From: Mycolicibacter arupensis
GTDB lineage: Bacteria; Actinomycetota; Actinomycetes; Mycobacteriales; Mycobacteriaceae
DNA length: 48,380 bases
Reading direction: 5' to 3'
Assembly (NCBI RefSeq): GCF_002086515.1
Contig: NZ_MVHH01000033.1
Coordinates: 1 to 48,380 of the forward strand
Position 1 is the stretch's first letter. Every line of letters begins with the position of its first letter. The notes beneath the pieces were generated by a model. That model did no database searches. It had not been told where the DNA came from and was given only the letters and a program-made list of their open reading frames with translations. Below, one piece after another: positions 32,921 through 41,400 of this stretch. A program made the translations under genes and the position numbers.

Positions 32921-32967
32921 GCGCCGCCAGGCGTGAAAGTGCTGGTAAAGACGCCGAAGGGCGGCGC
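32921..32967 (+). terminator. Stem-loop after the MFS gene
   Basis: GCGCCGCC (32921-32928) pairs with GGCGGCGC (32960-32967), and the inner GGCGT/ACGCC extends the stem, 9 nt after the stop codon. A GC-rich terminator without a U-tract, typical for mycobacteria. It separates the MFS transcript from the M-box transcript. Confidence 0.55.
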
Positions 32968-33013
32968 AGATGTTGCGTTTCGGCAACGGTGCCCGGCGCG
33001 CGTGGCGATGGAG

Positions 33014-33045
33014 TTGACCCAGTCTGACGCGTGAGGCACTATGGG
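33014..33045 (+). promoter_or_regulatory. Likely promoter of the M-box RNA
   Basis: TTGACC (33014-33019) and TATGGG (33040-33045) lie 20 nt apart, just before the aptamer, placing the 5' end near 33052. The spacing is long, so the exact elements are uncertain. Confidence 0.4.
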
Positions 33046-33053
33046 TCATGCAA

Positions 33054-33215
33054 GCACCTCGTTAGGTGAGGCGTCTGCACGGACATAGGCCACTGACCCC
33101 GAACGTCGAAAGACGCCCCGGGTCAGGACAGCTCCTCCCGGCTTAAGGGTTGAGCCCAAGTGGCTTCCCGAAAGGGACACGCCGTGCAGTGTCGAAACTC
33201 TGACGAGAGGGGTGC
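33054..33215 (+). promoter_or_regulatory. M-box (ykoK) Mg2+-sensing riboswitch
   Basis: The conserved M-box core is plain: TCGTTAGGTGAGGC at 33059-33072, the ATAGGCCACTGACCC block, GTCGAAAGACGCC, then GCCGTGCAGTGTCGAAACTC and TGACGA near the 3' end. The closing stem forms between GCACC-TCGT (33054-33062) and ACGA (33203-33206) plus GGTGC (33211-33215). Mg2+ binding compacts this RNA and switches off downstream genes. In M. tuberculosis the same class precedes Rv1535 and a PE/PPE pair. Here it leads to a short upstream ORF and a 67-aa protein. Confidence 0.93.
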
Positions 33216-33260
33216 GGTCTCCCGGTATCGGGGCTGCCCTCCTACGCATGCGGTGAACCC

Positions 33261-33278
33261 GGCACGCCAGCGCGTGCC
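33261..33278 (+). promoter_or_regulatory. Hairpin in the M-box expression platform
   Basis: GGCACGC (33261-33267) pairs perfectly with GCGTGCC (33272-33278) around the 4-nt loop CAGC. It lies between the aptamer and the ribosome site of the upstream ORF and is a candidate anti-/terminator or Rho-control element. Confidence 0.45.
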
Positions 33279-33304
33279 CGCGACCGAGAGGAGGTGTGGG
33301 ACGA

Positions 33305-33385
33305 ATGAGTTCCGGTGATAGTCCGAGTCGATATCTGACGTCTGTTCCGTCCCCATCCGAACGGTCGCATACCGCCTCCAGCTGA
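33305..33385 (+). CDS. Upstream leader ORF (26 aa) between M-box and the small-protein gene
   Basis: An ATG at 33305 stands 10 nt after a strong AGGAGG (33289-33294) and opens 26 codons, product MSSGDSPSRYLTSVPSPSER then SHTASS, ending TGA at 33385. It is rich in Ser (9 of 26) with three Pro. The reading frame lies entirely in the leader RNA, 57 nt before the next start. A regulatory leader peptide that links translation to the Mg2+ switch is the obvious idea. It could also be a fortuitous frame, but the ribosome site is among the best in the window. Confidence 0.55.
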   Translation: MSSGDSPSRYLTSVPSPSERSHTASS

Positions 33386-33442
33386 GCCACGATCTGGCTC
33401 TCTGCTGAGCGCGTAGCACCGTTACGCGACTAGGAGGCCATC

Positions 33443-33646
33443 ATGGTTGCAATCGCTTACACCGACATCTCGGCTCCGGCCCCCCGTGCGACGAGCACGG
33501 TGAAGACGCTGGACCGTCGTCCTGCCACGCCCGCCGCGCCCGCTTCGGACCCGGTGGTCGACATGACCACTCGGCTGCTCAGCGGACCGCTGCACCAGAT
33601 GTACGCACTCCTGTGGCGCGTCGGAGTGCTGACCGTCAGCGACTGA
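33443..33646 (+). CDS. Small M-box-controlled protein (Rv1535-like), 67 aa
   Basis: The ATG at 33443 has AGGAGG 5 nt upstream. The 67-residue product has a low-complexity Ala/Pro/Thr-rich N-terminus and a C-terminal amphipathic stretch, VVDMTTRLLSGPLHQMYALL, then WRVGVLTVSD. M-box switches in mycobacteria precede a short uncharacterised protein, Rv1535, and this is probably its homologue, although I cannot align them here. It has no clear TM helix, so it is probably not itself a Mg2+ channel. Function unknown; expected to rise in low Mg2+. Confidence 0.75.
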   Translation: MVAIAYTDISAPAPRATSTVKTLDRRPATPAAPASDPVVDMTTRLLSGPLHQMYALLWRVGVLTVSD

Positions 33647-33662
33647 GTCAGCAGCAGGACGT

Positions 33663-33938
33663 CTACTCCGCGTCTTCTAAGGCCTCGCCGAGCTGTTCCA
33701 ACACCTCACTGCGGTGGTTGCTGGCCAGAATGTGGCCGGCAGCCACCGCCACGGCCACCGGCCAGTCGATGATCTCGAACGCGGCCAGCAGTGCCAGCCC
33801 GCCGTAGTAGGCCAGTTGCTCGGGACGAGGCACGGTCACCTTGCCGAACAGCGGCAATTGCACGGCGAACCCCTCCGCGGCGCGAATGTGGGCGACGGCC
33901 TCCCGCTGAGAAGCGTTGCGCCGCGGCTTGTCCGCCAT
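33663..33938 (-). CDS. Small membrane protein downstream of ctpH (Rv0424c-like)
   Basis: The product is 91 residues (from the ATG at 33938, preceded by AGGAGG at 6 nt). A basic N-terminus is followed by one hydrophobic segment, YYGGLALLAAFEIIDWPVAV, then AVAAGHILASN, and an acidic tail. Its start overlaps the ctpH stop (ATGATG cluster), so it is translationally coupled to ctpH. Length and place match M. tuberculosis Rv0424c. The WPV-containing helix resembles that of the protein upstream of ctpH. Confidence 0.85.
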   Translation of the reverse strand: MADKPRRNASQREAVAHIRAAEGFAVQLPLFGKVTVPRPEQLAYYGGLALLAAFEIIDWPVAVAVAAGHILASNHRSEVLEQLGEALEDAE

Positions 33939-36900
33939 CATGAACCTCCTGGTGGCGAATGCTCGCCGGATGATCGGGCCGCGACGGTTGCGCGGCGAGA
34001 GTCGTTGTCCTCATTGTGCACAAGCCACAGACGCGGCGCGGCCTGACCGTTGGAAGCCGGTGGCCTGTCCGGTTGCCGCGGCCCGGGGACGATGAACTCC
34101 TTGGGTTTCGCCGCGCTCTCCTGCAGCCCCGACCACAGCCGGGGCACCACGGCAGCGCCTACGGTGGCGACCGTCGCCGTACCCAGGGCCTGAGCCCAGC
34201 CCAGTGGACCGATCGGGGTGCACCCCAGCAGTTGGCTGACACCGGGAATGGTGATCAAGGTCCCCATCACACCGAGCGAGCCGACAGCGGTTGCCACCAC
34301 CACCGGATCGCGGGAGTCCAGCAGGGTCTGCCCCAGCTGTGTGGCGACCAGCGACACCAGCGCCACCGTCGAGGCCCGCTGCGGCAGTCCGGTGACCGAG
34401 GCCAGGCCCCAGGCGCCCACCGCGGCCGACGCCGTCGTCACACCGCGCACCGCGACGGTGCGCCACAGTGCGCGCTCGTCGGGACCGTGCCCGCCGGCGG
34501 CGGCCTGCTCGTTGAGGGAGCTGACCGCCAGTGCGGTGGCCGGCAACGCATCGGTCAGCATATTGACCAGCAGTAGTTGGCGGGCGTTCAGCGGCGACCG
34601 CCCGGTCAGCGCGCTGCCGATGATCGCGAATGCCACCTCGCCGGCGTTACCACCCAGCAGCACGGCCACGGCGGCTTGCACGCGCTGCCACAACTCGCGG
34701 CCCTCGTCCAGCGCGTCCAGAAGCGTGTCGATCCGTTCATCGAGCAGCACCACGTCGGCGGCGGTGCTGGCTGCTTCGCTGCCGTGCGCGACCACCGCGA
34801 TTCCGACGGTGGCTGCCCGGATCGCCGCGGCATCGTTGGCGCCGTCGCCGACCATCGCCGTGACCTGGCCGGTGCGCTCCAGGGTCTGGACGATCTGCAC
34901 CTTGTTCTCCGGGGACATCCGCGCGAACACCACGCGGTCGGCCACCGCAGCCTCTTGGTCCTTGCGGGACAACGCATCCCACTGTGCACCGCTGATCACC
35001 TGATCGCCGTCGACCTCCAGGCCCAGCTCCCGCGCGATGGCCGTGGCGGTCAACGGGTGGTCGCCGGTGATCAGGCGCACCGGGATCCGGCGGCGCTTGA
35101 GGTCGGCGAGCAGTTCGGTGGCCTCGTCGCGCGGGGTGTCGGACAATCCGAGCAGGCCCACGAAGGTCAGCCCGTCTCGGCAGACCTCGGCGATCTGGTC
35201 GGGCTCGGGGTCGGCGCCCAATGCCTCGCACTGTGCGGGCGTCAACTCCCGGCGGGCCACCGCGATCACCCGCAACCCGTCACCGGCCAGCGTGGCCACC
35301 GACTTCTTCACAGCCGGACCCGCCCCGGTACATGCCAGCACCATTTCCGGGGCACCCTTGAGCGTCAGCTCGGTGCCGCGCACCGATGCCGAGTAGGGCC
35401 GTCCGGAGCGGAACGGCAGATGCGCGGCGGGGCCCGCAGGTGCGGAGGCACCCGCGGCCGCAGCGCCTTCCACGATGGCGTTGTCTGTCGCGTGCACCTG
35501 GCGGGTGCCGTTGGGCACCGGTGCTGCGCTTGCCGCGCAGTGCAGCACGTCGTGCTCGGTGAAGCCCGTGGCCGGGTGCACCTGCGACACCCGCAACCGG
35601 TTCTTGCTCAGCGTTCCGGTCTTGTCGAAACAGACCACGTCGACGCGGCCCAGCGCCTCTACCGAACGCGGCACCCGCACCAGCACCCCGGCTTTGGTCA
35701 ACCGTCGCGCCGACGCCTGTTGCGCCAGGGTGGCCACCAGCGGCAGGCCCTCGGGGATGGCGGCGACGCTGACGGCGATCCCGCTGGCGACCGCCTGTCG
35801 CAGTCCGATCCGGCGAGCCATTCCCAGCCCCGTCACCAGCGCGCCGCCGGCCAGGCTGATCCGCCAGGCCTTGCTGGTGAGCAGGCTCAGCTGATGCTGC
35901 AAGCCGACCGCGGAGTGCTCGCCGGCCACCAGCTCGGCCGCGCGGCGTCCGTGTGTGTCGCCGCCGACCGCGGTCACCAGGGCCAGCGCGGTCCCGGTCA
36001 CCACGGTGGTCCCGGCGTAGACCATGCATTCGCGCTCGGCCAGATCCGCACCCGGTGTGGCCTCGACCTGCTTGACCACCGTCAGCGATTCGCCGGTCAG
36101 CGACGACTCGTCTACCTCGAGGTCGATCGCGTCGATCAGCCGGCCGTCGGCGGGAATCACCTCGTGGGCATGCACCTCGATCACATCGCCGGGGAGCAAG
36201 TCCTCGGCCGGGATCTCGCGGTGGCTGCCGTCCGGCAGCACCTTGCGCGCCGGGGCGACCTGCTCATTGAGCAGGACACTGAGCCGACGCTCGGCGACCA
36301 ACCGCTGTGCGGCGGCGAGCATCGCATTGCCGCCCAACACCGAACCGACCAGCATGGCGTCGACGGGCGAGCCCAGCACCGCACTGGCCGCCGCCCCCAG
36401 CGCCAGCACCGGGGTGATCGGGTCGGACAGCTCGCTGCGCACGGCTTGGGCGAACTGACGCAACAGTCGCGGCGGCGCGGTTCGCTGTGCCCCGCGGCGG
36501 GCTAGATCGACGGCCGCCAACGCAGCAGCGGCGGCCGGAGCATGGTGGGGACGCTCGGTCGGCTCGTCGGACTCAGGAGGCGGCAGGACCGTCCGGACCT
36601 GTTCCACCGACATCGCATGCCACTCGTGTACCGCCGCCGGGCGGGGCACCGCGGTGTCCACGGCGCGGCGGGCCAGCCAGTAGCCCGACAGGGCTCCGGC
36701 CGCGGCTCCGGTGGTCACCGGGCCCGGCCCACTGCCGCGTACCCCGGGCAGCATCAGCAGCGAACCCAACGCGGTGGCGCCGGTGGCGAGCTCGACGCCG
36801 CGACGGCTGGCGGAGCGCGCGGCAGGCAGGGCGTGCAGGATGCGCCACACCGCCGCCAGGTCGGTGAGCAGCAGGTCGGCATACCAGGGTGGGACGCCGT

Positions 36901-38425
36901 CATCGGGCAGCATGCCCAGGGCCACATCGGCCGCGGCGAGCGCCTGCACGGCCGTCGCGGACAGCACCGCGACGTCATGGCCCTCGGCCTGGTAGGTGGC
37001 CACCGCGGCCGCCAGCGCCTCGTCGGTGGAGGCCCCGTCCAGGGGCCGGATCTCGTCGAACACCGGTCGCAGCTCACCGAGTGCCTCGGCCTCGACAGAG
37101 ACCACCTCGACATCGGCGCGACGGGCCTCGGTCACCACCGCCGACGCCAAAGGGAGCAGTGCTGGCTGGAAGGACGCCTGCACTCCGGGCCGCGAGCCGA
37201 CCCGATGCCATCCTGCGGTGAGTCCGGTCTCGGTCAGCCTGGCCTGGGCCTTCGCCCACGCCGCACGCAGTTCGTCGTCATCGGCCCCACGCACCTGCAT
37301 CACCCGCAGGGTGTCGCCGCACAGCACGCGGGGATCGATGATCACGGTGTCAACGCGGTCAAGCTCGCGCAGACTGCCCGGACGCAGCACCACGGTGCCG
37401 TGGTGATCGGCCAAGCCGCGGCCCAGGGTGGCGGCAAATGCCTCGCGAGCCGTGCGGGTGGCTTTGGGTGCGGTCACCGCGGCCGCCGTCCCGGCGAGAT
37501 CGGGATTGCGGGTCGCGGCACCGATCACCCCAGCGCCGATCACCTGCGCCCAGGCGCTGCGGGTCACGTGTCGTTCCACGGGGCCGCCCGGTCGTGGCGC
37601 CGGGCGCTGCGGTGCGTCCACCGGCGGATGGTCGGCGTGGTCGGCGAGCTCCGGCTCAAGGCGGCGCCAGGCCCGTGCCTCGGCGCGTTCCTCCCCGGTA
37701 CGCATCGCCTCGACCGACAGGTCCACCGCCAGCGAAGTCGGCGCCTGATTGAGGGTGTGCACGCCCGCGCTGGCCACAGCTAACAGGGCATCGGTCGCCT
37801 GCTTGCCGAGGCTGTCCTCTAGCAGTCGGCGCAGTCGAGGTTGATAGTCGATGACGACCACACCGGCTTCCAGGCCCAGCGGCAGGCCCGGAACCCGCAG
37901 CAGCCTGCCCACGGTCGCCACGCCCAGGCCGGCGATATTGGCGCCCAGCGTCGCCATCCGCAGCACCTGGGTCATCCCATCGCCGGGCAGGCTCACCGGC
38001 GGGCGCCCAGCGGTCCTGGCCGCCCCGTACTGGTCCTCGGCGTCGGAGACCACCTGGCACAGTTCGCGCATCGACACGGTGTCGCCGCCGGCGCTGTCCA
38101 GCCCGACCACCAGACGGGACAACGGGTGGTTCAACCGGACCGAGACCACCCCTGGCAGTCCGCGGGCCGCGCCCTGCACGGCGGCCGCCAGCTCGGGGCC
38201 GGCCGGACCGTCGAGCCCGCGGACCTCGACCCAGGCCCGTCCCTCGCCGCGGAAGCAGCGCCGGGACAGCACCGGAGCGCCGTCACCACTCGGCAACACG
38301 GCACCGGCCACGTCGGCGGCGGTCTGAACCGATGCATCGACCAGTGCGGAGGTCAGTTGAATTCCGAAACTCGCTGCGCGCAGCGGAAGGGAGCGCCGGA
38401 CAGCGCCGCTTAGACTCACTCGCAC
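33938..38425 (-). CDS. ctpH: Giant P-type cation-transporting ATPase CtpH
   Basis: The 1495-residue protein is one of the very long mycobacterial P-type ATPases (CtpH/CtpI). The N-terminal 600 residues contain a degenerate HMA-like domain (RGLPGVVSVRLNHPLSRLVV, with no CxxC) and a pseudo-ATPase-like duplication. The catalytic half has DESSLTGES (about 770), the phosphorylation site CFDKTGTLSKN (Asp near 937), and the hinge VGDGANDAAAI (near 1195), with TM helices around them. The ion is unknown; absence of CPC argues against a P1B heavy-metal pump, and the layout is closer to Ca2+/Mg2+ types. The GTG at 38425 lies 4 nt after the upstream gene's stop. Confidence 0.95.
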   Translation of the reverse strand: MRVSLSGAVRRSLPLRAASFGIQLTSALVDASVQTAADVAGAVLPSGDGAPVLSRRCFRGEGRAWVEVRGLDGPAGPELAAAVQGAARGLPGVVSVRLNHPLSRLVVGLDSAGGDTVSMRELCQVVSDAEDQYGAARTAGRPPVSLPGDGMTQVLRMATLGANIAGLGVATVGRLLRVPGLPLGLEAGVVVIDYQPRLRRLLEDSLGKQATDALLAVASAGVHTLNQAPTSLAVDLSVEAMRTGEERAEARAWRRLEPELADHADHPPVDAPQRPAPRPGGPVERHVTRSAWAQVIGAGVIGAATRNPDLAGTAAAVTAPKATRTAREAFAATLGRGLADHHGTVVLRPGSLRELDRVDTVIIDPRVLCGDTLRVMQVRGADDDELRAAWAKAQARLTETGLTAGWHRVGSRPGVQASFQPALLPLASAVVTEARRADVEVVSVEAEALGELRPVFDEIRPLDGASTDEALAAAVATYQAEGHDVAVLSATAVQALAAADVALGMLPDDGVPPWYADLLLTDLAAVWRILHALPAARSASRRGVELATGATALGSLLMLPGVRGSGPGPVTTGAAAGALSGYWLARRAVDTAVPRPAAVHEWHAMSVEQVRTVLPPPESDEPTERPHHAPAAAAALAAVDLARRGAQRTAPPRLLRQFAQAVRSELSDPITPVLALGAAASAVLGSPVDAMLVGSVLGGNAMLAAAQRLVAERRLSVLLNEQVAPARKVLPDGSHREIPAEDLLPGDVIEVHAHEVIPADGRLIDAIDLEVDESSLTGESLTVVKQVEATPGADLAERECMVYAGTTVVTGTALALVTAVGGDTHGRRAAELVAGEHSAVGLQHQLSLLTSKAWRISLAGGALVTGLGMARRIGLRQAVASGIAVSVAAIPEGLPLVATLAQQASARRLTKAGVLVRVPRSVEALGRVDVVCFDKTGTLSKNRLRVSQVHPATGFTEHDVLHCAASAAPVPNGTRQVHATDNAIVEGAAAAGASAPAGPAAHLPFRSGRPYSASVRGTELTLKGAPEMVLACTGAGPAVKKSVATLAGDGLRVIAVARRELTPAQCEALGADPEPDQIAEVCRDGLTFVGLLGLSDTPRDEATELLADLKRRRIPVRLITGDHPLTATAIARELGLEVDGDQVISGAQWDALSRKDQEAAVADRVVFARMSPENKVQIVQTLERTGQVTAMVGDGANDAAAIRAATVGIAVVAHGSEAASTAADVVLLDERIDTLLDALDEGRELWQRVQAAVAVLLGGNAGEVAFAIIGSALTGRSPLNARQLLLVNMLTDALPATALAVSSLNEQAAAGGHGPDERALWRTVAVRGVTTASAAVGAWGLASVTGLPQRASTVALVSLVATQLGQTLLDSRDPVVVATAVGSLGVMGTLITIPGVSQLLGCTPIGPLGWAQALGTATVATVGAAVVPRLWSGLQESAAKPKEFIVPGPRQPDRPPASNGQAAPRLWLVHNEDNDSRRATVAARSSGEHSPPGGS

Positions 38426-38429
38426 CCGA

Positions 38430-38924
38430 CTAGTGGCGGGTGCGCGTGCGGGTGCTGCTGGCGGCGCCGGTACGCGTTTGCCGTGCCGCTGTCTTCTTCG
38501 GTTGCGGGCTGCGGCGCGCCGACGTCGACGAACCCGTCGACTTGGCCGGCTTGGCCGACTTCAGCGGCGGCACGGCCTGCACCGGCTTCGCCGGCCGCGC
38601 GGCCGGGGCCTTGGCCTGCGCCTTGCCGTTCTGAGCCCGGTCCGACAGCTGCTTGAGCACCAGTGCCGTGCCGCCCACGGCCACCAATACCGGCCACTCG
38701 ACCAGCCCGGTGACGCCGAGAGCGCCCAAGGTCAGTGCAGCTGCCGGCGTCGAGTGGCTGCCGGTGCGCAGCCCGCGCTGAACGCCGCCTGCCGCTCCCT
38801 TCACGCCGCCGATTACCCCGTTGATTGCGGCTCCGCCGATGGCTCCGGCCGCTTCAGTGGTCATCGTGACCGCGCGGTTTGCCGCTCCGGCCACTTTTCG
38901 TACCGTCCCTGCGACGGCGTTCAT
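38430..38924 (-). CDS. Membrane protein with Lys/Pro/Ala-rich tail, upstream of ctpH (Rv0426c-like)
   Basis: The 164-residue product starts MNAVAGTVRKVAGAAN, carries glycine-zipper-like helices (AAGAIGGAAINGVIGGVKG) and one strong hydrophobic segment, ALTLGALGVTGLVEWPVLVA. It ends in about 65 residues rich in Lys, Ala, Pro, Ser and Arg, like histone-H1 or HupB tails. The ATG was chosen for its GGGCAGGGAA site. It is the first gene of the Rv0426c-ctpH-Rv0424c operon. The basic tail could bind anionic lipid, nucleic acid or CtpH. Function unknown. Confidence 0.83.
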   Translation of the reverse strand: MNAVAGTVRKVAGAANRAVTMTTEAAGAIGGAAINGVIGGVKGAAGGVQRGLRTGSHSTPAAALTLGALGVTGLVEWPVLVAVGGTALVLKQLSDRAQNGKAQAKAPAARPAKPVQAVPPLKSAKPAKSTGSSTSARRSPQPKKTAARQTRTGAASSTRTRTRH

Positions 38925-38968
38925 GGGAATTCCCTGCCCTTCAAATGAGCAAATTGGATAATCCGCCC

Positions 38969-38974
38969 ATCTTA
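38969..38974 (-). promoter_or_regulatory. Candidate -10 box of the ctpH operon
   Basis: TAAGAT on the minus strand lies 44 nt before the ATG at 38924, in an A/T-rich 107-bp gap after xthA. It fits TANNNT and leaves a leader of roughly 37 nt. Confidence 0.4.
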
Positions 38975-39031
38975 TGCGCGATTTCGGGATCGGTCCGAAA
39001 TCCACACGGAATTCATAGAACTGTGATGCGG

Positions 39032-39844
39032 TCAATCCCGCTGGATCTCGACCAGAACCGGAGCGTGGTCACTCGGAGACTTGCCTTTGCGCTCCTCGCG
39101 AACGATCTCCCCGTGGGAGATCCGAGCCGCCAGGGCGGGGGAGCCCAGGATGAAATCGATGCGCATGCCCTGCTTCTTCGGGAACCGCAGCTGGGTGTAG
39201 TCCCAATAGGTGTACACACCCGGGCCCGGGGTGAAGGGCCTTACCACGTCAAGGAATTGAGCATCGGCCATCGCCTGGAAAGCCCGGCGCTCGGGTTCGG
39301 AGACATGCGTCGAACCCTCGAAGAACTCCATGCTCCAGACGTCGTCGTCTTCCGGAGCGATGTTCCAGTCGCCCACCAGCGCGATCGGCGCCGACGGATC
39401 GTCACGCAACCAGCCTTCGGCGGTATCACGCAGGGCGGCCAGCCAATTGAGCTTGTAGGTGTAGTGCGGGTCATCCAGGGTGCGCCCGTTCGGTACGTAC
39501 AGGCTCCAGACCCGTACCCCGCCGCAGGTGGCCCCCAGTGCACGCGCTTCCACGGCGGGATCGGCATCGGCCTTGGCCCAGGTCGGTTGGCCCGGGAAGC
39601 CGATCTCGACGTTGTCCAGCCCCACGCGCGAGGCGATCGCCACGCCGTTCCACTGGTTCAGTCCGACATGGGCGACCTCATAGCCCAATTCGTGAAACGG
39701 CAGGGTCGGGAACTGGGCGTCGGTGCACTTGGTCTCCTGCATGGCCAGCACGTCGACCTCGGCGCGGGCCAGCCAATCGGTCACCCGATCCACTCGGGTC
39801 CGGATGGAGTTGACGTTCCAGGTGGCCAGTCGCAGCGCAGTCAC
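39032..39844 (-). CDS. xthA: Exodeoxyribonuclease III (AP endonuclease)
   Basis: The 270-residue Mg2+-dependent nuclease cuts at abasic sites in base-excision repair. Active-site motifs of the EEP family are complete: LATWNVNSIR, MQETKC (Glu), VPNGR, GDWNIAPEDDDVW (Asp and Asn), RIDFIL and SDHAPVL (Asp-His). The GTG start sits 13 nt after the upstream GNAT gene in the def-GNAT-xthA operon. Position and length match M. tuberculosis xthA. Confidence 0.95.
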   Translation of the reverse strand: MTALRLATWNVNSIRTRVDRVTDWLARAEVDVLAMQETKCTDAQFPTLPFHELGYEVAHVGLNQWNGVAIASRVGLDNVEIGFPGQPTWAKADADPAVEARALGATCGGVRVWSLYVPNGRTLDDPHYTYKLNWLAALRDTAEGWLRDDPSAPIALVGDWNIAPEDDDVWSMEFFEGSTHVSEPERRAFQAMADAQFLDVVRPFTPGPGVYTYWDYTQLRFPKKQGMRIDFILGSPALAARISHGEIVREERKGKSPSDHAPVLVEIQRD

Positions 39845-39857
39845 GCAGCCACCCTAC

Positions 39858-40778
39858 TTAGCCGCCCAGTGACCGAGCATCGATGTAGCTGGTGCGGTGC
39901 TGGCCGCCGAATCCCGCCGCTTCGAAGAAGGCGAATGCCGACAGGTCGGCGGCGGGCACGACCGCATAACCGCGCGTCGCACCGTGTGCGGCACCCCAGG
40001 CGGCGACCGCGGCCCAGATCCGGCGGCCGTGCCCGCGCCGGCGATGGCCTTCGGCGACCTGCAGTGCCGTCAGCCCCAGCCAGCGAGTCCCGTCCTGTCC
40101 TTCGGTGACGCTGCCCCGGCCGATGGCCACCCCCGGAATCGAGGCGAAGACCACCTGGCCGTCGATCACTGCGGTCAGGACGTCCAGCGGAACGGACGGG
40201 CCGCGGTCGCCGGACAAGGACAGCCAGGCGTGATCGGGCTCGGCGTCCATCACCACCTCCTCCAAGGGTGTCCCGGCGGTGACGTCGCACACCAGGGTCC
40301 GGGTCTCGTGCTGGATCGCACCGCCATCCGGCAGCCGAAGCAGGCGCTCCGGCACCGCCAGGTACGGTGGCAGGCCGCGCTGGGAGTACCAGTCGCGGAT
40401 AGCCGGAATCGTGTTCGGGTGGGCGAAAATATCCAGCGGTACTGCCGAATTGGCGGCAAGATCGCCACCAGGGCCGGACCGCAGCAGCCAGCCGTCGAGC
40501 CACTGGTGTTCACTGCCCGGCCAGGCGAGCGCGGCGGCGTGTTCGACCGAACGGATCGCTGAGTTCTTCACCGGCCGATCGGTCAGCCGGCGCACATACA
40601 ACACATCGGCGTGCCGACAGTCGTGGACCACCCCGTCGGCCGAGCGGACCCGGACCAGCGGCCCGGCCTGCACCAGATGCCCGATCACATCGCCCATCGG
40701 CGGCTCGGAACCGGGGGCGCGCAGGTAGCGCAGGCTCACCCGGACGCCGACTTCGGGGAGTTCGGGGGGCTCGGACAC
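39858..40778 (-). CDS. GNAT-family acetyltransferase (Rv0428c-like)
   Basis: The 306-residue protein has a small N-terminal domain (about 1-70; GDVIGHLVQAGPLVRVRSAD, SH3-like by pattern), a middle region, and a C-terminal GNAT core. In the core, QVAEGHRRRGHGRRIWAAVA supplies the acetyl-CoA pyrophosphate loop (RRRGHG) and SAFAFFEAAGF the usual beta-bulge/Tyr-Phe region. The acceptor is unknown; sitting just after def suggests N-terminal or ribosome-linked acetylation, but this is only context. The GTG at 40778 is 8 nt past the def stop. Confidence 0.87.
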   Translation of the reverse strand: MSEPPELPEVGVRVSLRYLRAPGSEPPMGDVIGHLVQAGPLVRVRSADGVVHDCRHADVLYVRRLTDRPVKNSAIRSVEHAAALAWPGSEHQWLDGWLLRSGPGGDLAANSAVPLDIFAHPNTIPAIRDWYSQRGLPPYLAVPERLLRLPDGGAIQHETRTLVCDVTAGTPLEEVVMDAEPDHAWLSLSGDRGPSVPLDVLTAVIDGQVVFASIPGVAIGRGSVTEGQDGTRWLGLTALQVAEGHRRRGHGRRIWAAVAAWGAAHGATRGYAVVPAADLSAFAFFEAAGFGGQHRTSYIDARSLGG

Positions 40779-40786
40779 GGGGCTCG

Positions 40787-41380
40787 TCAGTGACCGAACG
40801 GATCGGGCACGTCGCCCGGGGTCCAGGACAGGCCGGGAACGCCCCAACCGTTGGACTTGACCGCGCGCTTCGCGGCGCGGGCGTTGCGGCCCACCAGCAT
40901 GTCCAGATAGAGCAGGCCGTCCAGATGGCCGGTCTCGTGTTGCAGCATCCGGGCAAAAAGTCCGGTGCCCTCCAGCGTGACGGGGTTGCCCTCGGCGTCC
41001 AGCCCGGTGACCCGCGCCCACTCCGCCCGGCCGGTCGGAAACGATTCGCCGGGCACCGACAGGCAGCCCTCGTCGTCGTCATCGGGATCGGGCATGGTCT
41101 CGGGCCGCTCGGAGGTCTCCAGCACCGGATTGACCACGACCCCGCGGCGTCGCGTGGTGGAGCGGCGGTCGTCGGCGCAGTCATAGACGAAGACCCGCAG
41201 GCCCACCCCGACCTGGTTGGCGGCCAAGCCGACGCCGTTCGCGGCGTCCATGGTCTCGTACATCGTGCTGATCAGCTCGCCGAGGTCGGCGGGCAAGGAA
41301 CCGTCCTCGGCAACGGGCACCGGGCTGGTCGGAGTGTGCAGGACGGGATCGCCCACAATGCGGATGGGAAGGACGGCCAT
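40787..41380 (-). CDS. def: Peptide deformylase
   Basis: The 197-residue metalloenzyme removes the N-formyl group from new proteins. The three family motifs are present: [18 protein letters not shown] (Cys metal ligand) and the HExxH-type QHETGHLDG. Length equals what I recall for M. tuberculosis Def. The ATG at 41380 has a -10 hexamer 8 nt upstream and no ribosome site, so it is probably leaderless. Its -35 region consists of a repeat-family copy. Confidence 0.96.
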   Translation of the reverse strand: MAVLPIRIVGDPVLHTPTSPVPVAEDGSLPADLGELISTMYETMDAANGVGLAANQVGVGLRVFVYDCADDRRSTTRRRGVVVNPVLETSERPETMPDPDDDDEGCLSVPGESFPTGRAEWARVTGLDAEGNPVTLEGTGLFARMLQHETGHLDGLLYLDMLVGRNARAAKRAVKSNGWGVPGLSWTPGDVPDPFGH

Positions 41381-41388
41381 GACCGCAG

Positions 41389-41394
41389 ATCTTA
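41389..41394 (-). promoter_or_regulatory. -10 box of leaderless def
   Basis: TAAGAT on the minus strand is 8 nt before the def ATG. The -35 position (about 41412-41417) falls inside the neighbouring 57-bp-family repeat copy. Confidence 0.55.
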
Positions 41395-41400
41395 GGTGGG

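Noticed and set aside
31115..33049. 644-codon minus-strand frame opposite the MFS gene
   Set aside because: Low-complexity Gln/Arg/His composition typical of antisense frames in high-GC DNA; the plus frame is a clear 14-TM transporter.
34577..36505. 642-codon plus-strand frame opposite ctpH
   Set aside because: The minus frame carries all P-type ATPase motifs; the plus frame is a Gln/Arg/Gly-rich shadow.
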